Assembly: GCF_946151055.1 (NCBI RefSeq)
Contig: NZ_CAMGYZ010000007.1
Span: 1 to 64,000, forward strand
Origin: Bacillus sp. Marseille-Q3570
GTDB lineage: Bacteria; Bacillota; Bacilli; Bacillales; Fictibacillaceae
Direction of reading: 5' to 3'
DNA length: 64,000 nt
Shown here: positions 16,714-25,437 of the stretch, one piece after another
Numbering within the stretch: the stretch's first letter is position 1
Layout: every line of letters begins with the position of its first letter
Position numbers and translations under genes: made by a program
The notes under the pieces: model-generated
The model's input: only the letters and a program-made list of their open reading frames with translations
The model's database searches: none
Told to the model about the DNA's origin: nothing

Positions 16714-17850
16714 TTGTCAAAGAAAACGAAGAATCTTGAACAGTTGTTTGATTATCTTGAAAACGAAAGGTTGATCAGCGGGGCCATTTTAGCATCAGAA
16801 AAAGGGAAACCTATTTTTGTCAGAACTCTTGGAAAAGAAGATGTGGATATAGATGAGGATATTCAAGAGAATACCATGTTCGAAATCGCTTCACTGTCAA
16901 AAGCTTTTACAGGAATGGCGATCATGATATTGCAACAACAAGGAAAGTTGAATTCACAAGATCCGTTATTTACTTATATCCCAGAGTTTCCTTATAAGGA
17001 AGAAAAGATCACCATACATCATCTACTTACGCATACTTCGGGTCTTCCTGATTATATGGAGATATTTGAAGAACATTGGGACCGGGATCTGATAGCATGC
17101 AACAAGGATATCATCGATTATTTCATTGAAAATCAGCCCAATTTAATTGCGCAACCGGATGAAAAATTCGAGTACAGTAATACAGGATACATCTTATTGG
17201 CTGAAATCATTGAAAGGTTGAGCGGGCAAGCATACGGGGATTTTGTCAAAACTCATATTTTTGATCCTCTAGGAATGTCAAGGACCAGAGCTTATGCTCA
17301 ACGCTTGGAAGAACCAATCGATAGCTATGCAAAGGGTTATATTTATTTTAAAGATGAAGACAGATTCGAACTGCCGGATGGAATCGATGAGCACGCATAT
17401 GTCTACTTCTTGGATGGAGCGAAGGGTGACGGACAAATCAGTTCTACGGTCAAAGACCTGTTTAAATGGACTGAGTCATTAACAACTTCCAAAATTGTAA
17501 GCAAGGAAACGCTAGACCAAATATTCACGCCTACACAATTGAAGGATGGTCGTCAATCGCATTATACACATGGCTTTCATCACGGAATGAAAGCTGGTTA
17601 TGGTTACGGATGGAAACTTGAAGATGATGAGGAGCTTGGTAAAATCATCACTCATGATGGGTATGGTGCAGGTTACAGCAGTGGCATCGTCATCTATCCT
17701 GATCATGACATCACACTGATCTATATGAGTAATCTGGATTATAGTGAAGGTCCACTGAATAAAATCCACCATGAGGTGATGCTTGAGATGGAAAACATCA
17801 TGTTCGATCGTCCTTTCAAATTTCCTGAAATTAAAGCTGTAAAATTCTAA
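16714..17850 (+). CDS. Serine hydrolase of the beta-lactamase class C family
   Basis: Penicillin-binding-protein-like serine hydrolase of 378 residues. Catalytic motifs are complete: SLSK with Ser60 and Lys63, YSN at 154-156 and HDG at 314-316. There is no signal peptide, so it is probably cytoplasmic and more likely an esterase or peptidase than a resistance enzyme. TTG start with SD AAAGGGGG. It lies 13 nt after the MFS gene and 14 nt before the PNPOx gene, suggesting one operon; the shared purpose is unknown. Confidence 0.85.
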   Translation: MSKKTKNLEQLFDYLENERLISGAILASEKGKPIFVRTLGKEDVDIDEDIQENTMFEIASLSKAFTGMAIMILQQQGKLNSQDPLFTYIPEFPYKEEKITIHHLLTHTSGLPDYMEIFEEHWDRDLIACNKDIIDYFIENQPNLIAQPDEKFEYSNTGYILLAEIIERLSGQAYGDFVKTHIFDPLGMSRTRAYAQRLEEPIDSYAKGYIYFKDEDRFELPDGIDEHAYVYFLDGAKGDGQISSTVKDLFKWTESLTTSKIVSKETLDQIFTPTQLKDGRQSHYTHGFHHGMKAGYGYGWKLEDDEELGKIITHDGYGAGYSSGIVIYPDHDITLIYMSNLDYSEGPLNKIHHEVMLEMENIMFDRPFKFPEIKAVKF

Positions 17851-17864
17851 GGGGGCATATCATC

Positions 17865-18425
17865 ATGGGGAAGCAATTTTCAGAGATTCAGAATGAACAC
17901 ATGGAGTTTATCCAGAAGCAGCATCTCTTTTTTGTCGGTACGGCACCACTATCTAAGGGAGGGCATGTCAATTTATCGCCAAAGGGGTATGATACTTTGC
18001 GTGTTCTTTCGGCGACAGAGGTCGCGTATTTGGACTTGACTGGAAGCGGAAATGAAACGAGCGGCCATATTGAGGAGAATGGTCGGATCACTTTCATGTT
18101 TTGTGCGTTTGAAGGACCGCCTCGAATCCTGCGCCTCTACGGAACCGGCAACGTCATCCTGCCAGATTCAGAAAACTGGGATACATACGTGAAGCATTTC
18201 GACCTTCTTCCAGGTACTCGGCAGATCATCACAGCAAACATCCATAAAATCACAACCTCTTGTGGATATAGTATTCCGTTCATGGATTTTGCAGGAGAAC
18301 GGGAGACCCTGAACATCTCCAATACGAAAAAAGGGCCAAAACTCGAAAACTACAGACGTGAAAAGAACGCAAAGACGATTGATGGACTGGAAACAACGCT
18401 AGGGAAGAAGTTGACTGGGGAATAA
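17865..18425 (+). CDS. Pyridoxamine 5'-phosphate oxidase family protein
   Basis: Split-barrel flavin-binding fold, 186 residues. FFVGTAPLSKGGHVNLSPKG (22-41) and GNETSGHIEENGRITFMF (62-79) are typical of the PNPOx-like group that includes general-stress and F420/FMN-binding proteins. The conserved GYSIPFM near the C-terminus matches a widespread uncharacterised subfamily. SD AAGGGGG. It is the last gene of a putative three-gene operon. Confidence 0.85.
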   Translation: MGKQFSEIQNEHMEFIQKQHLFFVGTAPLSKGGHVNLSPKGYDTLRVLSATEVAYLDLTGSGNETSGHIEENGRITFMFCAFEGPPRILRLYGTGNVILPDSENWDTYVKHFDLLPGTRQIITANIHKITTSCGYSIPFMDFAGERETLNISNTKKGPKLENYRREKNAKTIDGLETTLGKKLTGE

Positions 18426-18532
18426 TCGAGTCCTACATCCAAAGTTGTAGAAAAGTTGATACCGTAACATGATTCGGAAATGACGGGAAAACCATACAAT
18501 TGAGGTAACAAATAGAGAGAGAAGGTCATACT

Positions 18533-19786
18533 ATGAGATTCAGAGATTTTCACAAGAACATCAAAATCCGGATCATCGAGACGTTCATGAGTCGTTTTGT
18601 CGGAAGCATGATTTTTCCATTCATGTCGATTTATCTAGCGGTCCATTTCGGTGCAAAAATGGCTGGATTGTTATTGTTGGTCAATGTTTTCATTGGGATT
18701 GGAATAAACTTCATAGGCGGGTATTTCGCTGATCAGTTCGGTCGGAAGAAGATCATGCTGTTTGCGGAAACGCTGCGGTTGCTTGCCTTTTTCGTCATGA
18801 TGCTCTGTAACTCCCCATGGTTCTTTTCACCTGGAGTCACGTTCATGATGATGACAGTGAACAGCATTTGCTGGGGGCTTGCTGGACCCGCGAACTCTGC
18901 AATGCTTATTGATGTAAGTACACCCGAGCAGCGTAGGTTGATGTATTCGATCACCTACTGGGCGAATAATCTATCGATCGCAATCGGTGGGATCTTGGGG
19001 GCATTTCTTTTCAAGGATTATTTGTTCCAGTTATTTCTGGCTTTGACTGTCGTAACAGGAGTGGTGGTTTACCTTGTCGCCTTTGTTATCGATGAAAGCT
19101 ATGCGCCTGTCAGCACAATTTTGAAACCGCAAGAACATGTCCTGCAATTATTTTCGAATTATAAAAAAGTGCTGCACGACAAGTTGTTTGTTCTTTATGT
19201 AATCGCTGGGGTACTGATTTTATCAATGGAGTTCCAGTTGACGAACTATGTCGGTATCCGTTTGAGTGCGGAAATGCCGGTTCAACAGTTCTTGTTTTGG
19301 GAGATTGACGGAGTTCAGATGATGGGGTTTTTACGTAGTGAAAATACGATTCTTGTTGCGTTGATGGCATTGTTTGCCACGAAACTGATCGCCCCGTTCA
19401 AAGACAGATCCGTGCTCGTGGGAAGCTGCTTCATTTTCACGGTCGGGTATGGTGTAATCGCCTATTCGAATAGTATCGTCCTGCTATTGATCATGATGGC
19501 GATCCTGACAATCGGAGAAGTTTGCCGGGTCCCAGTGGAGCAGTCATACATGGCTTCAATTCCACCTGATGATGCAAGAAGTTCGTATATGGCTTTTAAC
19601 GGGTTGCAATACAACCTGGCAATGCTGATCGTTTCCATTACTGTCACGCTCGGCGCAATCCTTCCGTCAGGTATCATGGCAATCCTGATTACAACTGTCG
19701 GACTGAGCGGCACACTGATTTACTACATGATCACACCTGGGCTGGATGCTCGTAAACAACAGGTTGAAATGAAGCAAGCGGGTTAA
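18533..19786 (+). CDS. MFS transporter, multidrug type
   Basis: A 417-residue protein with about 12 membrane segments. GGYFADQFGRKKIM (about 62-75) is the loop 2-3 motif of the major facilitator superfamily, and IDVSTPEQRR (near 126) is seen in YttB/MdtG-like drug exporters. SD GAGAGAAGG. Substrate unknown. It is followed 20 nt later by an exported protein gene and could be cotranscribed with it. Confidence 0.85.
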   Translation: MRFRDFHKNIKIRIIETFMSRFVGSMIFPFMSIYLAVHFGAKMAGLLLLVNVFIGIGINFIGGYFADQFGRKKIMLFAETLRLLAFFVMMLCNSPWFFSPGVTFMMMTVNSICWGLAGPANSAMLIDVSTPEQRRLMYSITYWANNLSIAIGGILGAFLFKDYLFQLFLALTVVTGVVVYLVAFVIDESYAPVSTILKPQEHVLQLFSNYKKVLHDKLFVLYVIAGVLILSMEFQLTNYVGIRLSAEMPVQQFLFWEIDGVQMMGFLRSENTILVALMALFATKLIAPFKDRSVLVGSCFIFTVGYGVIAYSNSIVLLLIMMAILTIGEVCRVPVEQSYMASIPPDDARSSYMAFNGLQYNLAMLIVSITVTLGAILPSGIMAILITTVGLSGTLIYYMITPGLDARKQQVEMKQAG

Positions 19787-19806
19787 ATGATAGTAGGGGG
19801 TATTTT

Positions 19807-20520
19807 ATGAAAAAGTGGATTGCTGGATTGGTAGTTTTACTCGTTGTGTCCAGCGGGTATTTTGCTTACGGTAAAATGACGAATGATACATATGAAGGGA
19901 TGTCGATCATTCCTGAAAATCGTGATGATTTACCGTTATACAAAGGATTGCAACCGTATCGAAATTCTTACATCTTAAAAGATGATCATTGGGAAGATAT
20001 CTATAAATTTTATTTGGAAAAACTACCTGCAAACGGCTGGGTGCTGGAACATGATAGTTCCTCGCTTGATGATTCTGATGGAGAAAATGACTGGAGCGGA
20101 TTTCGTTCGACCTGGATCAAGGATGGATTTGATGGCGTCCTTAACTTGTCGGCTTCTTATAATAAACATAATGACGAAACTGAAGTGAACTTTGACAAGA
20201 CGATGCACTATACCTCTACTGAATGGATTGGAGTAAACCCTGAATCGATTTGTATCTATGAAAAGGTAGACGATCAGGAATGCCGTGAAATAGAAGATCA
20301 GGAAAACATCGAAGAAATTGTTCATCTTATCAATTCCAGCTTGGATTGGAACGATGCAATCGAAACGAGGGAGAAGAAAATCCTCCTGGAGATCGGTGGT
20401 TTAAAAGTGGAGGTTCATTATGAATCTGATAATGAAGTGTATCTGCGCTCACATAAAGGGACTAAAATAATGAAACCAGAAGCTGAATTTTTTGAGCACA
20501 CGAAGTTATCTGTTGAGTGA
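19807..20520 (+). CDS. Membrane-anchored exported protein of unknown function
   Basis: A 237-residue protein. Residues 4-21 form a hydrophobic N-terminal anchor after KK, with no lipobox. The rest is acidic and soluble. DDLPLYKGLQPYRNSY (39-54) and IYKFYLEKLPANGW (64-77) resemble surface proteins of Bacillus whose function is not known. SD TAGGGGG. It directly follows the MFS gene. Confidence 0.7.
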   Translation: MKKWIAGLVVLLVVSSGYFAYGKMTNDTYEGMSIIPENRDDLPLYKGLQPYRNSYILKDDHWEDIYKFYLEKLPANGWVLEHDSSSLDDSDGENDWSGFRSTWIKDGFDGVLNLSASYNKHNDETEVNFDKTMHYTSTEWIGVNPESICIYEKVDDQECREIEDQENIEEIVHLINSSLDWNDAIETREKKILLEIGGLKVEVHYESDNEVYLRSHKGTKIMKPEAEFFEHTKLSVE

Positions 20521-20595
20521 TTTAGCTGTTGAATGGTTTGGGTCTGCCTAAACTATAGAGGCTATTGATTGATTCTCGTGTAATTGCATTTATTT

Positions 20596-20975
20596 GGACA
20601 GGGAGGCGATTTTTTTACCAGAATCTATCCGAAACGCACTAATACGGGACAAGAGAGCGATGTTTTCTCCAGTCTCTGTCCCTAAACGCACTTATATGGG
20701 ACAGAGAAGCGTTGATTTTACCAGTCATTGTCCCGAAATGCACTATTACGGGACAGTTTCCCGCTGATTTCATCTCTTCCTGTCCGAAGAGGGTGTAACA
20801 TCGGACAGTTTCCCGCTGATTTCATCTCTTCCTGTCCGAAGAGGGTGCAACATCGGACAGATTGTCGCTGATTTCATCTCCTCCTGTCCGAAGAGGGTGC
20901 AACATCGGACAGTTTCCCTTGATCCCCCGATCCCTGTCCGAGCATACCCCGACTGAGACTATGTTCGAGTACTTA
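20596..20975. repeat. Tandem TGTCC/GGACA hairpin array (about 7 units)
   Basis: Units with stems such as TGTCCCTAAACGCACTTAT/ATGGGACA (20678-20703), TGTCCCGAAATGCACTATTA/CGGGACA (about 20728-20755) and TGTCCGAAGAGGGTG/CATCGGACA (three near-perfect copies from about 20780 to 20912), spaced by TTTCCCGCTGATTTCATCTC. The loop and stem sequences drift along the array while complementarity is kept. The gap from 20521 to 21063 holds no gene. Confidence 0.85.
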
Positions 20976-21063
20976 ATCTCCAAGTTTATCAGATTGCCAG
21001 CATGACCTTCATCTTTTTCTAATAAACTTATAAAAGAGGGCAGAACGCTGATGGAGGTTGGTC

Positions 21064-22332
21064 ATGGCAATTCACTCAGTTGTTTACGGGGATACATTGT
21101 GGCGGATATCAAGTATGTATGGGGTGCCGATCCCTACGATTAAACAGGTGAACGGACTAGTGTCGGATGCGCTCGTTCCCGGTTTGAACCTTTACCTCCC
21201 AGATCTGAATCCGCCAGAGAGGTTTTATCAAATAAGGGCGGGGGACACATATTGGAGGCTAGCCCTGCAATTTCAAACAACCATCCAGGCTATCATCTCA
21301 GCAAATCCCGGAATCGATCCAAATGCCCTTCGAATAGGTGAAAGAATCCGCATTCCAACAATATTGAAATACCCGATGCAATCTCTTGTTTTCATAGATG
21401 CTTCGGATCAATCCCCTTATCAGGACTACTTAAGAGAAATTTCCGGAAGTATCACCTACCTAGCGATTTTCACTTACACGTTCAACCGCGAAGGAGCTCT
21501 CATCCAGCCGAATGATGAAACGATCCTCCAGACGAGTAAACAGTTGAATATCAAACCATTGCTGGTCATCAGTAATTACGAAAGAGGTACTTTTAGTCCT
21601 GAATTGGCGGATGAGGTCTTACAAAATACTACAACCCGAAGTGTCCTTATCAGAAATCTAGTCACAGCAGTGAACACCAAAGGTTTTGCTGGAGTCAGCA
21701 TCGATTTTGAATTCGTTCCTCCAACGAGAAGAAATGAGTTCACAGCCTTTTTACGGGAATTGAAAGCAGCACTTGGTATACGGATCCTGCAGGTCAATGC
21801 TCATGCAAAGAGCAGTGATCTGCCGACGAACAGATTGGTCGGATTTCTCGATTACAGAGCAATTGGTGAAATAGTCGATATTGTTACGGTCATGACATAT
21901 GATTATGGGTACTCGATCGGCCCACCGGATCCGATTGCACCGACATGGTGGGTCGAACAGGTATTGATGTACGCGACAGGTCAAATTAACCGGCGAAAAG
22001 TAATGATGGCGATGGCGCTTTATGGATACGATTGGACTTTGCCTCATCAGGAGGGGAGTGTGGCTGGATCACTTACGGCCAACAATGCACAAAACCTGGC
22101 TATCGCTAATTGGTCACCGATCCAGTATGACCTTCAATCTGAATCACCAGGGTATAGGTATTGGAAAAATAATGTTGAACATGCCGTGTGGTTCGAGGAC
22201 ATCCGAAGTTTTGTCGCAAAGTATAAACAAATGGAAGTCTATAATCTGCTCGGCGCTACCTATTGGCGACTGCGCTATCGATTTCCCCAGAACTGGGCGT
22301 ATCTCGCAAAAAATATTGAAGTCATTAAATGA
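21064..22332 (+). CDS. LysM / GH18 spore-type glycoside hydrolase
   Basis: Resembles the YaaH/SleL and YdhD cortex-lytic group that cleaves muramic-delta-lactam peptidoglycan during germination. The 422 residues contain two LysM domains (about 3-47 with VVYGDTLWRIS, and 52-96 with RAGDTYWRLA), then a GH18 barrel (about 105-422). GVSIDFEFV carries the catalytic Asp-x-Glu; VMTYDYGYS and GYDWTLP are barrel motifs. There is no signal peptide, normal for coat-deposited proteins. The GGAGG at 21053-21057 fits the ATG at 21064, not the TTG at 21058. Confidence 0.9.
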   Translation: MAIHSVVYGDTLWRISSMYGVPIPTIKQVNGLVSDALVPGLNLYLPDLNPPERFYQIRAGDTYWRLALQFQTTIQAIISANPGIDPNALRIGERIRIPTILKYPMQSLVFIDASDQSPYQDYLREISGSITYLAIFTYTFNREGALIQPNDETILQTSKQLNIKPLLVISNYERGTFSPELADEVLQNTTTRSVLIRNLVTAVNTKGFAGVSIDFEFVPPTRRNEFTAFLRELKAALGIRILQVNAHAKSSDLPTNRLVGFLDYRAIGEIVDIVTVMTYDYGYSIGPPDPIAPTWWVEQVLMYATGQINRRKVMMAMALYGYDWTLPHQEGSVAGSLTANNAQNLAIANWSPIQYDLQSESPGYRYWKNNVEHAVWFEDIRSFVAKYKQMEVYNLLGATYWRLRYRFPQNWAYLAKNIEVIK

Positions 22333-22352
22333 TTTTCACGATCACACACAAG

Positions 22353-22384
22353 AAAAAGAGCCTCCTTCTCAAGGGGCTCTTTCC
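22353..22384 (+). terminator. Terminator of LysM/GH18 gene
   Basis: AAAGAGCC-tccttctcaa-GGGGCTCTTT followed by CC and an AT-rich run. Confidence 0.75.
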
Positions 22385-22403
22385 AATTTAAAAAACACAT
22401 TCG

Positions 22404-22544
22404 TGTTTTTTCAAAATACTTCCTTCAGTATTAACAAGCTGGTGACTTCGGAATCAATACACCGCACGAAGGAAAAGCAATTGCTTTTTCGAGGAACTAC
22501 GGCTCAATATGTAACCATGGCTTGGCTTTGCCTGGTTTCCTTTA
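22404..22544. repeat. MITE-like repeat, long form
   Basis: Shares with the 8.5-kb copy the block GGTGACTTCGGAATCAATAC...CACGAAGGAAAAGCAATTGC and the end GGCTTGGCTTTGCC...TTTCCTTTATA. The left arm is degenerate (CAAAATACTTCCTTCAGTAT). It abuts the 3' end of bioB. Confidence 0.75.
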
Positions 22545-22550
22545 TAGGAT

Positions 22551-23543
22551 TCAGTTAACGGGCATTTTGACATAGTCGATTTCAAAGCCGAGGTCTTCGA
22601 GCATTTCATGATCCTTCGTGCTTTCCTGGCCGGCTGTTGTCAAGTAGTCTCCGACGAATATGGAATTCGCTGCATAAAGACCAAGTGGCTGTAGACTTCG
22701 TAAGTTCACTTCACGACCACCGGAAATGCGGATTTCTTTTGTAGGATTGATGAAGCGGAACAGCGCCAGCACTTTCAAGCAATACCTCGGTTCCAGCTCA
22801 TGCGTTCCTTCCAATGGTGTTCCATCAATTGCATGCAGGAAGTTGACTGGGATTGAATCTGCATCCAGCACTTTCAAGCTGCGTGCGACATCGACGACTT
22901 CCTTTTTCGTTTCCTTCATGCCGACGATGACACCGGAACATGGAGAAATACCTGCTTCTTTTGCAATATTGACAGTCGAGACACGATCATCGTATGTATG
23001 GGAGGTCGTGATGTTATCGTGATTCGTCTCGGCGGTATTCAAGTTATGATTGTAACGATCGACGCCAGCAGCCTTTAATCGTGCGGCTTGTTCAGGCTTG
23101 AGAATCCCCAAACATGCACAAATTTTCAGATCGTAATTTCCTTTGATTTCTTCGACGGCAGACACGACGGTATCGACATCGCGATTCGTCGGACCACGTC
23201 CGCTGGCTACAATACAATAGGTACCGACGTTCATTTTATGGGCCTGTTCTGCTCCATCCAGGAGGGTCTGTTTTTCGACCATGGGATAAGAATCGATCGG
23301 AGCCTCCGAAACGATTGACTGCGCACAATAGCCGCAGTTTTCTGGGCACAGACCTGATTTTGCATTCATGATCATATTGAGCTTCACTTTATTTCCGTAG
23401 TAGGTTTTCCGGATTTGATAGGCTGCATGGAGTAAAAGCAACAGTTCTTCATCTGGAGTATCCAAAATCGACAATGCTTCCTCATCTGTAATTTCTCCGC
23501 CAGCAATGACACGTTCTGCTAGATCGTTCCACTTTGTTGTCAT
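22551..23543 (-). CDS. bioB: Biotin synthase
   Basis: Radical-SAM enzyme converting dethiobiotin to biotin. The 330 residues include the cluster motif CPENCGYC (Cys66, Cys70, Cys73) that binds the 4Fe-4S cluster. NHNLNTAE, CSGVIVGMKET and NFLHAIDGTPL are further family blocks. The ATG has an AAGGAGTG site. It sits 14 nt after bioY in a two-gene operon. No other bio genes are present, so the cell may rely on imported biotin or precursor. Confidence 0.97.
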   Translation of the reverse strand: MTTKWNDLAERVIAGGEITDEEALSILDTPDEELLLLLHAAYQIRKTYYGNKVKLNMIMNAKSGLCPENCGYCAQSIVSEAPIDSYPMVEKQTLLDGAEQAHKMNVGTYCIVASGRGPTNRDVDTVVSAVEEIKGNYDLKICACLGILKPEQAARLKAAGVDRYNHNLNTAETNHDNITTSHTYDDRVSTVNIAKEAGISPCSGVIVGMKETKKEVVDVARSLKVLDADSIPVNFLHAIDGTPLEGTHELEPRYCLKVLALFRFINPTKEIRISGGREVNLRSLQPLGLYAANSIFVGDYLTTAGQESTKDHEMLEDLGFEIDYVKMPVN

Positions 23544-23557
23544 ATCTACACTCCTTT

Positions 23558-24136
23558 TTATGCTGCAGATTTTTTAAACGTACTGGAGGTTTTCGAAAGG
23601 GTACGGTGAAGCCTTGGTGCAATCAATCCCGCGCACACTGATAGCATGATATCTTTTGGCAGCGGTGCAAGCATCCAAGCCCATGCCATTTCATACGTGA
23701 AGCCTTCCGGAGCCGCTGCCCAGACCTTCATCGCCATATACATCCAGTTCGTTCCTGCTATATAGTTGATCGCCATCCCGACTAATGCAGCGATTAAAAA
23801 GTTCTTCTTGGTAGCTTTCTTTTCAACGATTTTACCTGTGACATAGGCTACGAGAATAAAAGAAAGGATGAAGCCGAATGTCGGTTTCAATACCATTCCG
23901 AATCCGCCGCTGAATTGAGCAAACACAGGTGCGCCTGCCAGTCCGATCAAGGCATAGACTGTCATTGAAATCGCGCCGAGACGGCTTCCTAAAATCAAGC
24001 CTGCCAATACGCTGAAAAAGGTTTGTAACGTGATCGGAACACTGCCGATCACCAGAAGCGAGGTCAGGTTTGCGCCGACCGCCATTAGTGCTGCGAACAC
24101 AGCGGCAAGTGTAATATCAATTGGTTTCAGTTTCAT
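23558..24136 (-). CDS. bioY: Biotin transporter BioY
   Basis: S-component of an energy-coupling-factor importer; 192 residues with about six membrane segments. FAALMAVGANL (14-24), PITLQTFFSVLAGLILGSRL and the glycine-rich AGAPVFAQFSGGFG identify the family. The frame is open upstream, but GGAGGA 8 nt before the ATG at 24136 sets the start. It lies upstream of bioB, with a BirA-like operator in the leader. EcfT/EcfA are not in the window. Confidence 0.93.
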   Translation of the reverse strand: MKLKPIDITLAAVFAALMAVGANLTSLLVIGSVPITLQTFFSVLAGLILGSRLGAISMTVYALIGLAGAPVFAQFSGGFGMVLKPTFGFILSFILVAYVTGKIVEKKATKKNFLIAALVGMAINYIAGTNWMYMAMKVWAAAPEGFTYEMAWAWMLAPLPKDIMLSVCAGLIAPRLHRTLSKTSSTFKKSAA

Positions 24137-24196
24137 AATAGTCTCCTCCAAATTCATCGTCGTCTCTCTAGTAGAATATCGGAAACTACGAAAATA

Positions 24197-24225
24197 TGTC
24201 AACCTGAATTTAATGAAGGTTAACA
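24197..24225 (-). promoter_or_regulatory. Putative BirA operator
   Basis: The inverted repeat TGTCAACC - 13 nt - GGTTAACA, about 60 nt upstream of bioY, matches the TTGTTAACC/GGTTAACAA half-sites of Firmicute biotin operators with one mismatch. The spacer is a little shorter than I recall for others (about 14-16). Confidence 0.55.
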
Positions 24226-24314
24226 ATATGGCTGGAAAAAGTCTCGGAGAAATTCAGTGGGAAAGAGAGATGGATGTGTGGAGAGATGTACAGATTAGTG
24301 AAAGGATAATGACC

Positions 24315-24456
24315 GCGTTATCGGACACAGAAGATCTTATTCTCCCGAAAATCGTTCACTTGAAAAAAATAACGGACCCCAGAAACCTCAATTCATGAAA
24401 AACAGGGCGAATCAACTGTTTTGTTCACAAAGAACGGCTCTGGTGTCCGCTGAATT
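24315..24456. repeat. GGACAC elements, forward-forward-reverse
   Basis: Forward TTATCGGACACAGAAGATCT (24318), forward ATAACGGACCCCAGAAACCT (24369) and reverse ACGGCTCTGGTGTCCGCTGA (24433). Same core as the 33.0, 45.8 and 55.3 kb sets. It lies between bioY and the convergent end of the LysR gene; no gene is supported here. Confidence 0.7.
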
Positions 24457-24467
24457 TTCGCATACGT

Positions 24468-25331
24468 CTAAGAATGAACAACTGCCTCGACCATTTCACC
24501 ATCTGTCCGATAATGCTGGATCATCTTGTACACGAGATCGGATTTAGTGACGAAGTGGAGAGTTCTCTTTAATACAGCAGGCTTTATGCGTCGATAGACG
24601 ACCCCATGGTGCTGGACATGTTCTGCCTGGATTTCAGGTATGAACGATAGTCCGATTCCCTCAGCAGTATATCCAAGTATCGTTTCATAAGGGGTTTCGA
24701 GCGCCAATTTAAATGAAATACCGTTATCCATGTACATATTTTCTATTTTAAGCCGTGTTTCACATGGCTTCAATGGAAGTATGATTTTCGCATCATCCAG
24801 GTCATCAAGTGTAATCAAGGTCTTGCGCGCAAACGGATGTGCACTTGGAATCGCCACTAAGTATTCTTCCTCAAATAGCGAGAGAGCCCGAATGCCCTCA
24901 TCCTCAACAAAGTCCTGGACGAACGCACCATCAATTTCCCCTCTGTGAAGTGAATTCAGCAATTGGGAGCTTCTGCTTTCAAGCACCGTACACAGTTGGT
25001 GCGATTCAATCTGTTTGGCGATTTTCGGAAAATAATAGGAAGCAAGAGTCGGCAATGATCCAAAGCGAAACGTCGTCGGATTGAGGGTTTCACAAATGAC
25101 GGAATCCAGTTGTTCGATCAAGGGTTTTATTTTCTCAAGAAAACGTCGTCCTTGGTCTGTTAATTGAATACCGATATTCGTCCGGACGATCAACGTTTGG
25201 TTCAATGATTTTTCCAGCTGCTTCAGTTGTTTGCTTAAGGCTGGCTGTGAGATGAATAGACTGTTTGCCGCTTTTGAAATACTGCTTTTTTCTGCGACTT
25301 CGATAAAGAAACGCAATTGTTGTAATGTCAT
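24468..25331 (-). CDS. LysR-family transcriptional regulator
   Basis: A 287-residue protein. The winged helix-turn-helix at about 1-60 has the canonical MTLQQLRFFIEVAEKSSISK and SQPALSKQLKQLE, followed by a linker helix and the effector-binding fold. The frame opens at a GTG at 25340, but AGGAAGG 8 nt before the ATG at 25331 favours that start. It is divergently transcribed from an MFS carrier 106 nt away, so it probably controls that carrier in response to its substrate. Confidence 0.9.
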   Translation of the reverse strand: MTLQQLRFFIEVAEKSSISKAANSLFISQPALSKQLKQLEKSLNQTLIVRTNIGIQLTDQGRRFLEKIKPLIEQLDSVICETLNPTTFRFGSLPTLASYYFPKIAKQIESHQLCTVLESRSSQLLNSLHRGEIDGAFVQDFVEDEGIRALSLFEEEYLVAIPSAHPFARKTLITLDDLDDAKIILPLKPCETRLKIENMYMDNGISFKLALETPYETILGYTAEGIGLSFIPEIQAEHVQHHGVVYRRIKPAVLKRTLHFVTKSDLVYKMIQHYRTDGEMVEAVVHS

Positions 25332-25437
25332 CCTAATCACCTTCCTGGTATAACGAATTGTTATAGCGATTATATCATAATGATTCTTCCAGAGGCCTAA
25401 TATATGGATTATGATGGAACCAGATGGGGGTGATCCG

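Noticed and set aside
16714-17850. Beta-lactamase resistance gene
   Set aside because: The motifs are those of class C-like serine hydrolases, but there is no signal peptide and such proteins in Bacillus are usually esterases or peptidases; resistance is not supported.
20596-20975. Possible CRISPR array with short palindromic repeats
   Set aside because: The intervening sequences are repeated copies (TTTCCCGCTGATTTCATCTC) and stems drift along the array; no cas genes.
24030-24398. 122-codon plus-strand ORF across the bioY leader
   Set aside because: It overlaps bioY and the BirA-like operator on the other strand and runs into a GGACAC repeat; no SD at its start.
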